From an uncultured Pseudomonadales bacterium (lineage in GTDB: Bacteria; Pseudomonadota; Gammaproteobacteria; Pseudomonadales; Azotimanducaceae), in NCBI GenBank assembly GCA_958296195.1, contig OY282455.1, positions 4,203,809 to 4,267,808 of the forward strand: a DNA stretch of 64,000 nt. The letters run 5' to 3'. This document shows positions 1 to 11,800 of this stretch, piece after piece. The notes beneath the pieces are model-generated. The model worked only from the letters and a program-made list of their open reading frames with translations. It was not told where the DNA came from and did no database searches. Position 1 is the stretch's first letter; the number at the start of each line of letters is the position of its first letter. Position numbers and translations under genes: made by a program.

Positions 1-210
1 TACTTCTATGACGACTGGCGCAAGGTTCGGGCGGTACTCGGCGGCACCGACGACTTTGTGCAAAGGGAAAAGCTCCAAAGGCCGCCAGGGCTCGAAGAAA
101 CGGATGCATACGAGGACCGTTACCGCTGGACCGTCAAGGGGGAATTTCACTTGAAAGCCTACAGCCGCCTCATCGAAGGGAAGCACAGCGGCGGAGGGAG
201 CGAAGATTAA
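1..210 (+). CDS. mcrB: McrB-type restriction GTPase, C-terminal end (partial)
   Basis: The window opens inside a reading frame that ends in TAA at 208-210, leaving 69 residues. The fragment starts YFYDDWRKVRAVLGG and continues through a region of charged residues to a Ser/Gly-rich tail. That opening string resembles the end of AAA+ McrB-like GTPases (a short helix around a Y-DDW-K-VLG pattern), and the next gene is an McrC homologue, which is McrB's obligate partner. The P-loop and modified-base-binding domains lie outside the window. The call therefore rests on the tail plus the neighbour. By family knowledge, McrB hexamers hydrolyse GTP and, with McrC, cut DNA carrying modified cytosines. 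Confidence 0.7.
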   Translation, partial: YFYDDWRKVRAVLGGTDDFVQREKLQRPPGLEETDAYEDRYRWTVKGEFHLKAYSRLIEGKHSGGGSED

Positions 211-268
211 GATCGTCTCCGCGACCCTCACCTGTAAGGAATGGGGCAACCTGCGCGTAGGGACGAAT

Positions 269-1480
269 TTGACAGCCAACCAAGCTGACCGCCTTTGCGC
301 CCTCGGCAAAAGGGCCAGTGAGCAGCTCAAGGCAAAGCCCACCGTTTTGGTCCACACCCATCAGGGCATTCAGGCGCAGCAGGTCGTCGGCGTTCTTGCA
401 ATTCCTGGCGCGACCTTGGAAATTCTGCCCAAGATCCAAGGCAAGGACCATCAGGTTCGCGCCGCACTCGTGCGTATGCTGGCGGTGGCCCAAAACCTCA
501 AACTGGCTGATGGTGAACTCGCCGCCTTTCAGACGCAACGGCAGGATCTATTGGAAGTCCTCATCGGGCTATTTGCAAACCGGCTGCTTGCCGCCACGCG
601 GCGCGGCCTGCCGCATCGTTATATGAAGCGAGAAGAAGATCTAAGGATCCTGCGAGGGAAGCTCAACGTGACGCGCCAACTGACCCGCCTTGCAGTCCGG
701 CCTGACCTGCTAGCCTGCCGCTTTGATGAATTTTCCGAAAATACGCCCCTCAACCGCGTCCTAAAGGCTGTGGTTGCGCGGTTGACCGGAGTGGCTCGCT
801 CCGCCGCGAATCGCCGATGTCTGGGTGAAATCAGCTCCCGCTTGGAGTTCGTGGGCGAAACGTCGGGTCCCCTCCGCGAGCAGGTGCGCCTAGACCGCAC
901 CAACCTTGTGTTCCATAACTTATACCGGCTCGCCCTTTTGTTCCTCAAAGGGGATTGGCAGACCACAACAAGCGGTGATTCGCTGGGCTTCACTCTGCTC
1001 TTTCCCATGAACGAGTTGTTCGAGAGCTTCATTGGCAAATGTCTGAAGCGCGCTCTTCCGCCAGGGGCTGTTGATCTGCAACACAGCAGGCATAACGCCC
1101 TGCGCGACCGGGAAGGCAAAGAGCTATTCCGATTGCGGCCCGATGCCGTTATCCAAACCCCGACAATCATCCTCGACACGAAGTGGAAGCCCCTCGATCC
1201 GGCCGCCAGCGACGGAAACTTCGGCGTCTCCCCATCCGACGTTTACCAAATGTTGGCCTACGCCCAAGCGTACGACGCGCAGCGCCTAATCCTGATCTAT
1301 CCTTGGCAAAGGGAACTGGGGATTGAGGAGGGCATTGCCTGCGAGTGGACCATAGCAGGAACCGAACGCCGCCTGTACATCGCCACCGTCGATGTCAGCC
1401 GCCCACCAAAACAGGTCATCGACGCTCTACGCAAAATCGTGGATCGCATGGAGGCATCCGTCTCAAGTGAAGCCGCATAG
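269..1480 (+). CDS. mcrC: McrC-like nuclease subunit of a McrBC restriction system
   Basis: The protein is 403 residues from the first conventional start (TTG). It has the McrC layout: an N-terminal half that contacts McrB, then a PD-(D/E)xK nuclease core near residues 288-308, with RLRPDAVI followed by ILDTKWK (catalytic Asp and Asp-x-Lys). Family knowledge: McrC stimulates McrB GTPase activity and cleaves modified phage DNA. Family-like sequence (TLTCKEWGNLRVG) continues upstream of the TTG in the same frame. The only plausible initiator there is ATT at 206, preceded by a GGAGGG motif and overlapping the mcrB stop. True initiation may therefore be at 206 (424 residues). Either way the gene is translationally linked or nearly so to mcrB. 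Confidence 0.85.
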   Translation: MTANQADRLCALGKRASEQLKAKPTVLVHTHQGIQAQQVVGVLAIPGATLEILPKIQGKDHQVRAALVRMLAVAQNLKLADGELAAFQTQRQDLLEVLIGLFANRLLAATRRGLPHRYMKREEDLRILRGKLNVTRQLTRLAVRPDLLACRFDEFSENTPLNRVLKAVVARLTGVARSAANRRCLGEISSRLEFVGETSGPLREQVRLDRTNLVFHNLYRLALLFLKGDWQTTTSGDSLGFTLLFPMNELFESFIGKCLKRALPPGAVDLQHSRHNALRDREGKELFRLRPDAVIQTPTIILDTKWKPLDPAASDGNFGVSPSDVYQMLAYAQAYDAQRLILIYPWQRELGIEEGIACEWTIAGTERRLYIATVDVSRPPKQVIDALRKIVDRMEASVSSEAA

Positions 1481-1874
1481 CCCGAACGGGCTGCAAATTG
1501 ATGACGGCATAACGCGCCTGTTAGATGGCGGCAAGGTGCCGTTCCGTACAGCAACCGGGAGCGGGGCACAAACGGACACCTCAGCGGACACCAGCGCCGG
1601 CCTTTTCCCCAAGGCCGATCACTGCTGGACTTGGTGGAGTTCGAAGTATAGGCGGCTGGGAATTGGATCAATGCGATGCCAATGAAGCTACACGGCTGGA
1701 AAACGCCTCTTGATGTGTACTATGGGGTCGCACTGAAACCCATGCGAAATTGCACTTAATGCTTGCATCCAAGGGAACAAAATCACTCGAAATCCGACTG
1801 GCGGTGGTGGCAAGCCGGGCGGGCCATTGGGTCGCCGGTCCAATCAGCATTGGCGGCGAACCGCAGGCATTCGG
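1481..1874. other. Intergenic, no gene supported
   Basis: This stretch of 394 bases lies between mcrC and thrB. Several short open frames cross it on both strands, but none has a recognisable motif or a good ribosome site. I see no clear promoter, hairpin or repeat. It may mark the junction between the defence module and the resident thrB locus. Confidence 0.5.
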
Positions 1875-3032
1875 ATGAACGCGGTCACGCACCTGGGCAC
1901 GGCGGATCTGCAGCGCTTGCTGGAGCGCTACGAAGTCGGTGAGTTGATCCATCACTGGCCGGCGGTACACGGCATCGAGAACAGCAACTACTTTCTGCGC
2001 ACCCGGCTGGACGGCGCAGTCCGGGAATGGGTGCTGACGGTGTTGGAGCAGGCTTCCTACGCCGGCGGCGTTCTTCCGCCTATGCTTGATCTCTGCGCCG
2101 CCGCCGGGCTGCCGGTGGCGCCCATCGTGCGCACTACCGCCGGCCGCGTTCACGAAACCCTACACGGCAAGACGGTTCTGCTGACCCCACGGCTGCCGGG
2201 CGAGCATCCGGCAACGCCGACAACCGCTCAAGTCGAAGCGCTCGGCAGCGCCATCGCCCAGCTGCATTTGGCGACGAGCAGGCCGACTTTCACCACGCCT
2301 CCCTATCCCCGAAACGCAGCTTGGTTGCATCGAGAAGCAGAAAGCGCCCGCCAACACCTACGCCGACCGGCAAACCGCCCCATTGATGCCAACGACAGCT
2401 CGCCACGGGCCGACCAGCCGGGCAATGTTCCGGCGCAAAACGACGGCGCCGCAGCGCTAGGACCGGACCAGGCAGGGGCTTCCCCGCCACGGGACCACCA
2501 TGCCTTTCAACCGGAAGGCCCGCCACCCGGTCAGTCCCTACCGTCGTCTGAAGCAGATGACGACGTTCTCCTGCTGGACGCCATGCTCGGCAACGCGACT
2601 GATGCGCTGCGCCAAGCGGAAGCCGACTGCCTGCCCAGCGGCGTCATTCACGGCGACCTGTTCCGCGACAATGTGCTGTTTGCCGACGACGAGCTCACCG
2701 GCCTACTGGACTTTCACCATGCTGCCGTGGGTTACCTGATCTACGATCTAGCCGTGGCCGCCAATGATTGGTGCAGCCGCCCCGATGGACGCCTCAACCC
2801 CAGTCAAGCCAACGCCTTGCTCGCCGCCTACCACCGCCTTCGCCCATTGACGGACGCCGAACTTGAAGCCTTTCCCAACTTCATGGCCTACGCCGCCCTA
2901 GCCTTCTGGCTTTCCCGCCTGTCCGCCGCCAGCAAGGCGCAAAGCGGCTTGCCGGTGCGCGTGAAGGATCCAGATGAATTTCGGCGCATCGGCGCCGACC
3001 GGACGATGAGGCGGCTTCGCCCACAACTCTAG
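1875..3032 (+). CDS. thrB: Homoserine kinase, type II (APH-like fold), with an unusual Pro-rich insert
   Basis: Predicted to phosphorylate homoserine with ATP in threonine biosynthesis (cytoplasm). The N terminus has the family string GIENSNYFL (about residues 34-42). The catalytic segment HGDLFRDNVLF is near residue 258 and the metal-binding LLDFHHAAVGYLIYDLA near 276, as in aminoglycoside-phosphotransferase-fold kinases. I start at ATG 1875 because MNAVTHLG is a family-like opening; an in-frame ATG at 1827 would add unrelated sequence. The protein is 385 residues, whereas this family is usually about 315-320. The excess is a low-complexity Pro/Ala/Asp-rich block at about residues 162-230, between the two lobes. 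It is a housekeeping gene standing between defence genes on both sides. Confidence 0.88.
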   Translation: MNAVTHLGTADLQRLLERYEVGELIHHWPAVHGIENSNYFLRTRLDGAVREWVLTVLEQASYAGGVLPPMLDLCAAAGLPVAPIVRTTAGRVHETLHGKTVLLTPRLPGEHPATPTTAQVEALGSAIAQLHLATSRPTFTTPPYPRNAAWLHREAESARQHLRRPANRPIDANDSSPRADQPGNVPAQNDGAAALGPDQAGASPPRDHHAFQPEGPPPGQSLPSSEADDDVLLLDAMLGNATDALRQAEADCLPSGVIHGDLFRDNVLFADDELTGLLDFHHAAVGYLIYDLAVAANDWCSRPDGRLNPSQANALLAAYHRLRPLTDAELEAFPNFMAYAALAFWLSRLSAASKAQSGLPVRVKDPDEFRRIGADRTMRRLRPQL

Positions 3033-3118
3033 GCAACTAACATGGTGATGCCAAGCGGAGACTGGGAATGGCACGGCGAAAAGCCGTTAGTCGGTTTTCG
3101 CCCAATGCAAGTGGCCAA

Positions 3119-5806
3119 CTACCGCGTCTCGGATATGGCGGGCACGAGACAGGCCAATTTCTCCAAGATCGGAATTTCAAACGGAAGGCCCAACTCATCA
3201 AGATGAGACACCACTTCGTTTTGAGCCTCTATGAAAAGAGCCATGATGTTGTCCTGGGCAGGCTCATTTGCCGAGAAAATTGGGCTTCGGGGCTTGTCCG
3301 CCAACGAATTAAGCTGAGTTATGACCTCCCAATCCCGAAGGATTTTCCATCTGCCATCCACCTGTTCTACGCCCACAGCAACCGATTGGATTGATGCATC
3401 AGCGCCAGTAATTTGGTCTCGCACGACGAAAACAAAAAGAGGATTTTCCAGTCCTGTGATCGCACTGAATGCCTCCTGCAGTTCACATGCATCCTGCAGC
3501 GCACGGTCAACAACTCGCAGCCCTACTCCGGCGACATCCTCTCCTTGCCGGGGCTGGGGTTGGCGTGCAAACAACAAGTTGTATCGACCGACGATGGCAA
3601 AGTCGTCCCTCCACTGTTTAGGTGTATTGATTTCCAAACGAAGATCATCCGCTTGCCCGGGCCGGCGGCTTCGAACAGCCAGGATTGCCTTGAAAAACGG
3701 TAGAAGATCCGGCAGGTCAACCTGAGGAATCTGCCCGGCCACCCTGCCGAAGTCAAAGCGGGCGACATGGCCCACAAGGGTGCGAACGGTTTCCACAGCG
3801 TCTTCACCACCGAAGGTGGCCGTTTCGGTGTCGAACCATCGCCGAAGCGTTTCGCCTCGCAGGTCAGATTTGGCGTCTGCGAATATTCTAGTGAACACGC
3901 TTGACGATGCCATGCCGATCACGAGCTCGCGCATATCTTCCGGATCATCCATGGCACCTTGGAACGCCAGGGTAATGCGTTCCAGCTTTTCATCTAGGAG
4001 TTCCCAAATTCGGCTCTCCACGGTGTCGGGATTGCGTACCGAAACTACATCGACGGGCTTCATCTGTCCGTAGCGACTCAAGCGTCCGACGCGCTGGTGC
4101 AGCCGCATTGGATTCCAAGGCAGGTCAACGTGAATCAAGGCACTGCAATGCTCCTGCAGATCAATGCCCTCGCCTGCCGCTTCAGTCGAAACAAGAAAGC
4201 GTACCTGCCCTCGGTTGAATCGAGCCGCCGCACGGGTTCGATCTTCCCTTAGATCGGATATTTCTCCGTCAGCGCCATGTACGCCCTCAATAAAGCCGTC
4301 CCCGTTAATGAAGGTCACACAGCCGAAGCCGTAGCGTTCAATGAGCGCATTCATGAGGAGTGCCTGAGTAGCCTTGTACTCCGTGAAGAACAGCACAGAT
4401 TGATCAGCGAAAGAACTATCGACGACATTCAGGATACGCTCGATTTTGGTCTCTTGGACGACTTCCTCCGCCGCTTCCAGTAGTTCTCCTATCGCGGGAA
4501 TTTCGTTCGGATTAAGGCTTACGCCAACAAGCGCTTCGGCGATTTGCTCTTCCAAGAGGTTGATCTCGTCAAGATTTGCAGCTTCGTCCTGGCTGCGCAG
4601 TTCGTCGACGCGCCTCACCTTTTCGGCGGTATCATCCAACCGTTCTTCAGCGTCTCTCAGCCTTGCTAGGCGCCGCTGTAGCGCTCGCCGCACCGCCGCT
4701 ACGGAGCTTGATGCGAGCTTCTGCATCGTAATGAGGATTAGGTAGACAGTACTTTGGTCTTTTTGACCTAGCCCCGCCGCGTACGCCTTGCCAGTTGCAA
4801 TGAAGTTGGTAAGCAACTCGTAAAACCGCGCTTCTTCGGATGAGTAGGCATAGGTTTCGCGTCTGGAACGTACCGGCGTAAATAGTCGCTTGCCCGACAT
4901 GTCCGTTACGGATTGCTTGTTGTTCCGTATCATCACACTGCGAAGCTTGCCCAGCTGATCCGCGAGAGATTGCTCCGGATCGAAGTCATCGGGACGAAGC
5001 AGCTTCAGGAGTGAAAGAAAGCCGTAATCTTTACCGCGATGCGGGGTACCCGTGAACAAAACCAGCGAGCGCACTCTGCCATGTTCCTGAAGACTCTCCA
5101 CTAGCTGAAAAGCTAGTGTACGGTGGCCATCCTCGTCTACGTTCATGTGGTGTGCTTCGTCAATGAACACGAGATCCCATGGCTCGGCCTGTCGCATCCG
5201 TTCCCAACGCCCGTGGCGGTCAAGACGAACGGTGTGCGCAGAAGCGATGACCCGATCATGTGTATTCCAAAAGTCATCGGCCTGTGTATCGACGTCGGGA
5301 ACATATCGCGCTACCCGAATGTCGAACATCTCGCGCAGCCGTAGTTGCCACTGCTCCACCAAACCTGCCGGGGCCAGAATAAGTAAACGGCGAACACGAC
5401 CGGAGGACAGCAACGGCGTAAGGATCAGGCCCGCCTCAATGGTCTTGCCGAGGCCAACATCGTCGGCTACAAGCCAGCGCGTAGGCCAAGACTCAAGCAC
5501 TCGCTTGCACACCCAAAGCTGATGGGGCAGGAGGGCGATGCGGGAACGGGCAAACACCCCCCAGGCGTTGTTTACCGAACGTATACAGTGCCCCAAAATG
5601 CGGGCCACCACATGGAGCGCAGGGTCTAACCGACCGGCGCTTAGCCGGGCGGCCAAGCTGTCTAGAAGATCAAGGTCTTCGGCAAGACACTCTTCTATTC
5701 CATGCGCGAAGCGCACCACCACGCTCGCGCCTTGATCAACAATGACCTCGCCTCGACCGAAGCGCCCATGCTGAGCAACCGTGCCGCTACTGAAACTTGG
5801 CATCAT
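3119..5806 (-). CDS. SNF2/RapA-type DEAH helicase-translocase of a putative defence pair
   Basis: The protein is 895 residues. The N-terminal RecA-like lobe has a Walker A segment ADDVGLGKTIEAG near residue 115 and a Walker B box FIDEAHHMN near 214. The second lobe has FFTEYKATQALL and STEAAGEGIDLQ (near 538), then DLPWNPMRLHQRVGRLSRYGQ-type motif VI sequence. This is the set seen in SNF2/RapA-like helicases, including those of several phage-defence systems. About 250 C-terminal residues are unassigned. I choose ATG 5806 because it forms an ATGA overlap with the stop of the giant upstream gene, so the two are translationally coupled. A longer open frame to 5893 lies inside that gene. The role in defence is inferred from partner and context, not from a match to a named system. 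Confidence 0.85.
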   Translation of the reverse strand: MMPSFSSGTVAQHGRFGRGEVIVDQGASVVVRFAHGIEECLAEDLDLLDSLAARLSAGRLDPALHVVARILGHCIRSVNNAWGVFARSRIALLPHQLWVCKRVLESWPTRWLVADDVGLGKTIEAGLILTPLLSSGRVRRLLILAPAGLVEQWQLRLREMFDIRVARYVPDVDTQADDFWNTHDRVIASAHTVRLDRHGRWERMRQAEPWDLVFIDEAHHMNVDEDGHRTLAFQLVESLQEHGRVRSLVLFTGTPHRGKDYGFLSLLKLLRPDDFDPEQSLADQLGKLRSVMIRNNKQSVTDMSGKRLFTPVRSRRETYAYSSEEARFYELLTNFIATGKAYAAGLGQKDQSTVYLILITMQKLASSSVAAVRRALQRRLARLRDAEERLDDTAEKVRRVDELRSQDEAANLDEINLLEEQIAEALVGVSLNPNEIPAIGELLEAAEEVVQETKIERILNVVDSSFADQSVLFFTEYKATQALLMNALIERYGFGCVTFINGDGFIEGVHGADGEISDLREDRTRAAARFNRGQVRFLVSTEAAGEGIDLQEHCSALIHVDLPWNPMRLHQRVGRLSRYGQMKPVDVVSVRNPDTVESRIWELLDEKLERITLAFQGAMDDPEDMRELVIGMASSSVFTRIFADAKSDLRGETLRRWFDTETATFGGEDAVETVRTLVGHVARFDFGRVAGQIPQVDLPDLLPFFKAILAVRSRRPGQADDLRLEINTPKQWRDDFAIVGRYNLLFARQPQPRQGEDVAGVGLRVVDRALQDACELQEAFSAITGLENPLFVFVVRDQITGADASIQSVAVGVEQVDGRWKILRDWEVITQLNSLADKPRSPIFSANEPAQDNIMALFIEAQNEVVSHLDELGLPFEIPILEKLACLVPAISETR

Positions 5807-8800
5807 GCCTCCAATCCGAACTGTATCCGCAATTCCGAGTGCTCGGCGACATACCGAAGCGGTATATCGAAACAGAAGTGTAAGTGGGGCCACTTCGGGT
5901 CCAGATTCCTTTCAAGAAACTCAAACACTGCCCGAGCCTTACCTTGATTGTCGGTTATCTCCGCCAAATCCAACCCTACCTGCTTTAGCAGATCAACGAC
6001 CTGCGCTGCGGGAACCCAGCAATCTGGAAACAAGTGTTCAGCGCGGATTACGTTCAGCCGCACCAGCTCCCGGAGGACCCAATGGAACCCGATGTTGAGC
6101 GGCGCTGGTGGTGCATCGAATTGTGATCCTGCGCCAGACAGCGCATCGTCCGCACGAGGCGCAAGTATGCGAGCCGCGCTGTACAAATGCTCGGGCCGCC
6201 GTACGGATGACAAGAGCAGGTTTCGATACTGGTCCATATATCGACTGAATTGGAAGATAGTCGGAAAGAGGGACATCCAAAGGCGATACTGAAGGTCTTC
6301 AACTGCGTGGTCCTGCCAAGTACGCAAGACGCCCATCCACGCTCGGTCGTCATCGGGTTCCAAGAAGACCTGCCACCACCCCTCTTGCTTTGCTAGCTCA
6401 ATGAACCCACGATGCTGTTCATCCTGTGTGCGGCCCAAGCTCTGGTTGGCGCCTAGAGTGAGCAAGGCAAGCCAGTGATCTTTACTACCGTCTCTTAAAC
6501 CACTAACTAGGTTGCCCCGAAGCTCGGCGGGCCATGCCTTGCATTCATACTTTGAGAGGATGGCCCGTCGCGTCTTCTCGTCTCCCCACCACTTTAGTAG
6601 TTTCCGAAAGAACGTCTGTTGTACCTCGTCGAGGGCAATATTCGGACTAGGCGGAGCAGGCAGAACAACTCTATCGGGAAATAAGGAAGCCAGAAGTGCT
6701 TTGCATCGCCAAGAATCTTCACCCAGTTCACCCATGAACGCTTGAACTTCTTTGTAATCTCCAAGCCAAGAAGGTCGGTCTGCAAGTAGCTTTTCCAGGA
6801 CTTCTGATTTCAGCTGGCCGTGCATCAGATAGCGGATTGCCGCAAGTCGGTCATCAGCGGCTAAATCGCTGTACCATCCAGCTATCATGACTGCATCCAC
6901 GCGGTGCTGACCTCTTAGCCAACGATACACACGCCAATCTTCATCGGATTCGAGATAGGCGGAGTCCAGCACCCGACTTTGGGGAGCAAAGACGGAACGC
7001 ATGCATTCGTCCTTGAAGTCGGTACAACGCGGCCAGTGATTGCCTAGTTCCTTGGGAACCAGAAGGAACTGCAGCCGGTGGCTTTCTCCATCGGCAGACC
7101 GGGCCACCATATTGTTGTGCGGTAACGAGTCATGTGGGGAAAGCAACTCTTCCTCTGCCAGTGGACGTAAGGCGTGCAACCGTTCTGGGGTTAGCTGGTA
7201 GTCCCAGCGATCAAAGAGTTCGGCCAAAACCTGCTCAGGGGTCAATTTGCACGAGGTCACAGGATCGAGCCCCCGCACCACATCCAACGGACGAAGCAGT
7301 TTCGCCACATCAACGGAAACCAAACTGCGATCCTTCAACAGAGCGGCCATCTGTGCGTCTTGCCGCGCAATCTGATCGAGCGCACGGCACCAATCCGCAC
7401 CCTCAAGTGCGCTGGCCACAACCCCTATGCGAAGATCGGGCGTTAGGGCGGGAAGAGTGGTAGCAAATGGTGGTTTGAGGCCGGAAGGTACGACCCCACG
7501 CTCGTTCATCCAAGCCGAGAGACCTAAGCCACTTCCATGAAGTCGGTGGATGAATTGCCGTCGCAGCGTGTCCTGACTGTCCAATCCGCTCGCCAAGATT
7601 TGCCAAAGCGCCCCGAGGAAACAACGCCCTCCTGGTCGGTCAACGTACGCGTCGTGCAAGGCTATCAACTCTTTCCCCAGTGCCTCTCCAAGGTCGTGGA
7701 TGGCCCGGCACGTCACTTCATCGTCCAGCGATACATGGGTTCGGCCAGGATCAAGCTTGAAGGGACCATTGACGGCGTACCCACAGCCCCAGCTCTCGCT
7801 TGTTGGCACAACGTTCCAGAGGAATGGCACCTCCTTCGGCAAGGGTGTCGGAACACCATCACGGACGCCGACCACCAACGCCAGCGTCCCCAAGCGCGTA
7901 TCGCCAGTATCAGAAGGCCTGAAACGGAGCAATTGCCAATGGCCTGCAGTGTCCAGCAAGTCCATCTCTGCACTCAAGGACCAGCCCAACGCACCCACAC
8001 ATTCGCCGTCGAATAGATGGCGGCCAGGACGGATCGGTGACGGCCCCGTTACGATGACTTCGCGTATCTGCCGGGCAAACGCCGGCAAGAACACACGAGC
8101 GTAGTCGAAGCGCCGAAACGTGCTTTCTAAGAGTTCATTGGGACCTTGTTTGCTGTGCAGAGGCAGCCGGATGCGCGTTCCTCTACGACCATCCGCGATT
8201 GGCATATCATCGTCGGACGGAATGGGCTCTTCCTTCGGCAGTAACCCGGCGGAGATGGAGAAGGCGATGAAGCCACTCACAACTGTCGGGTGTGAAGAAA
8301 GAAAATGGATGGACTTGAAACCAAGGCCAAAACGGCCAGTGGTTGCATGCTCAGAAGATTGTCCCGGCGTCTCGCCCGGCTTGGCGCTGAGATTCATGAG
8401 CATCATGTAGTAGAGGTCCTGATCCCATTGCCGCTCACGACCTTGGGGGAACGCAGCGCCACCAGTGTCGTTGACGGGACGGCCGTAGTGGATTACGTCC
8501 AAGGTATGCGCACCACCGTTTTCGTTAACTTCTATGGTGAGTCGGCAGGCATCCTCCGGTAGCTGTCTTCCTTGGATCTCGACAGCTTGCGCAAGGGCGT
8601 CGTCGGCATTCTGCGCCAGCTCGAGCAGGACGCTTTCCTCGCTGTAGCCGTAGCGACGCATCAATTCCCGCACACGTTTCCACAGAAACGCCTGATGCGT
8701 TGGCTCATCAATTAACGCCGCTAAGGCTTCGAGCGCTTTCCGTTCCTCGGTCATTGCCTGCTCAAGACCAATCGCTTCCCCAGGCTGCGCCTGTTCGCGC

Positions 8801-11800
8801 TTTCTCTGAGCGCTCTCTGCGGCCCTTAAGCCATCCCGAAGCCGTCCTTCGGAAGAAACATCAAGCTGCCGCAGTGTTAGCGGCAGATAGGCGAGGACGG
8901 ACGCACACACAGGTTGGACGTCCATCTGCGGCGACTCCGCCCAATTGCGCCACCAAGAACGGACAGTCTGCAGGTCCAATTCCAAGTGGCGAACAGCCCA
9001 GCGCTCGACGGTTCCGCCAAGCAAGTGCAGGAGGTCTTGGCGGGTCTGCCCGTCGGGCTGCACATCGCGCAGAGAAATTTCCCAAAAATTCCCTAGCGGC
9101 CTCAGAGCTGAATACATGGATTGAGGACGATGCACAGGGTCAACTGAAAATAGCGTGTCCGCTTCCGCGTCAGCGTTCATCTCGACGGAATCGCCGAGGA
9201 CATTCACCGCTACGACTACGTCTCCGCTGGCTATCCTTGGCGACGCCCAAACACTGACAGCGCACCAATTTCGGTTGTCCAAGTTGCTGCGCACAAAATC
9301 AAGGCTGATATCATCTCCAAGCCACTGCTGAGCGAGTTCCGAGATATTGCCCGAAAGCCCATCGCCGAGCACACTCAGAAACGCACCAACTGCTTGGCGC
9401 TGCACCTTGTTGCGCCAAGGCTCGAGGTAAGCATTAAGCACCTCGAACTGCGAGCCCCCTGCATTTGCGCCTGGCTCTGCCGGCATCGGGGTCGGCGTTT
9501 CGTCATTCAACCGAAGACAGGCACGGAGTTCGGAAAGCACCCGGTGTCGTCGCGCAACGCCGACCTCAGACCTCGCCACTTCCTGCGCCGGATGCCAGTT
9601 GCCATCTTGCGTAGGCAACTTCATACTCTGCAGCACACTTCCAAAGAACTCGTCGTCTTTTGAGAAAGCGCAAAGCAGTCTGCGGAAGACACGACCGCCA
9701 AGGGAGTCCTTCGCTGGTTCCTGGGCCGCTACCGCATGGAGCATTTGTGCTTGAATCCGTGGCGGCACAGGGCCACAGAGCGCCCTCGCCAAGCACACGA
9801 CTTTCTCTCGTGCCTCGGCATGGCCTCCCTCTTCCGTAACCGCGTCAAGGTCGACATCCAGCACCTGCACGACCATCGACATGAGCTTCCAGCCCTGGTG
9901 GGCATCCGCCAACGGCACCTGCAGGGCATCACGGATGAGGTCTGCGTCAACCTGTTCCGAGTCTGGCAGCAGCAAGTACCCACCAGCCGCCAGCGTAACA
10001 AGTTCTTCCGGTAGCAGCGCATCGGTGATTCGCTGCACTTGCAAGCTGCGACGAAGAGAACCGAGGACCTCTCGAACAACTGGTCCAGCCGTGCTCCAGA
10101 AAAGGGCATCGACATCTTGGGGTAGCCACTTGTCGAGGGCGCCACCATCGCCAAGCTTGCGGATGGCGTCAAGCAGTTCGTCGGGAACAATAAGCAAGTC
10201 CTCCGGTGCAATACCGCCGCCTCCGCACAACGGCAGCCAAGCTCTTTGCTTAAGCGTATTGCGCAGCTCTCGATCCTGCGGTAGCTCGATGTCGCCACGC
10301 CCGGCCGGGCGAATGCTCTCCACTATGTCGGATGCGAACTGCTCAGGTTGAACATGCTCCAACATGGCGCGGAGAACGCCGTTTCGGTCCAAGAAGGGAA
10401 CCGCTTCATAGAGATGCGCGATTTCTGGATCCGGATCAAGAATCTGCAGCTCACCTTGAAGTGCATCTGGTATCGGAACGGAATCGGATAAATTTCTGCG
10501 GCGCATCCTTACATCTATGGGCCTCCGTTTGCCATCAACACAACGATGAAGTGGCAGCCTGCGCCAGCGCTCTTGATCTGTGAGGGCGGGCCCATGTAGC
10601 GCCATAAGCAAGTGCTGCGCTTCTTCGTCTGACAGTTCGCCTCCATCCGTCGCCTCCGCCATGCCATCTTCGACCAACCCGAAGATAGCATTGGTGTCTG
10701 CTGGGGCGATCGACAGACTTTGCCTTTGTGCTGTTGGAATTTGGTCCACTAACTCCGGTTTCACCGCCCGCCAATGCTGACCTGACAGCCGCAGTGCGAT
10801 GCTTAGCGCTCTCTGCCTCTCCGCATCCAGAACGTAGAAGAGCTCAACGTCTCCGCCGACTACATTGGAAGGCTGCCCTGCAATCAACGCACGGACTGCC
10901 AAAGGGGTGCCGTCGCTATGGTCGAGATCCCGTGCAAGTCGCTGCACCATAGCCCTTCGATCTTCGGCGGCGGTGGCGAATGCTCGCGCCTTGAGAACAA
11001 CTTCGACGAGACCGTCGGTGTCTGACTGCGGAATGTTCACGCCGAATGCCGTCGTAGGTGCATTAACCAGCCACAAGTTTTCCCCAAGTGCCTTCGCCAA
11101 GTCCTTCACCGCACGCTTGCAGTCGGTACCAGCCCTGACCAGCACCCGATTTACCTTGGCCTTATCCATGATCTGTTGGGCGGACCAAGCGCTTTCCTCA
11201 TCCTCGGGAAGCCGATAGACGCGGAACAACGAAAGCGTTTCCAGTTCGTCCAACGGCCCGTCGGGTCGCCGACGGAACAATGCTTCAGCTAGTAGCAGGC
11301 TGGCGTTTCTTGTGTAGGCAGACAGCTCGGGGCCTTGCAGTTGTCGGCCCAGGATGCGGAGAGCACGGTCCAGACGCACCGCATCGGGTGCGAACGAGAA
11401 CCGTTCTGGATCGCTACAGAAGGGAGCGGGAAATAGACCTTCGCCGAATGCTTCTTCGGCGGCAAGCGCAGCGACAGCCGGGTGACTTTCCACCGGCACG
11501 GGCACCAGCCATGGCTCAGGCAACTTGCTGCAGAGGTCGCGCCAAGCCTCCTGCAACGCTTCACGATCCTCTCGTCTATCGGAGTCCGAGACTCGATTGA
11601 GCGCATGTTCCGCCAGCGCTTCTGAGAGCCAACAGGCGATTGAAGCGGCACCTGCGTGATTCCCGTCGGGCATTTGGCCAAGGGCGTACTCAATAGAGCG
11701 TACAGTCCACTCCAACCATCTCGGATATCGGAAAATCTCACGCGGAATGCTGTTGAGCAGTTGCTCGACAAATTCAACGGTCCAACCTCCAGCCCTCTCT

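Noticed and set aside
3119-5806. SNF2 helicase as DrmD of a DISARM system
   Set aside because: No DrmA, DrmB, DrmC or methyltransferase gene is present, and the partner is a GHKL protein.
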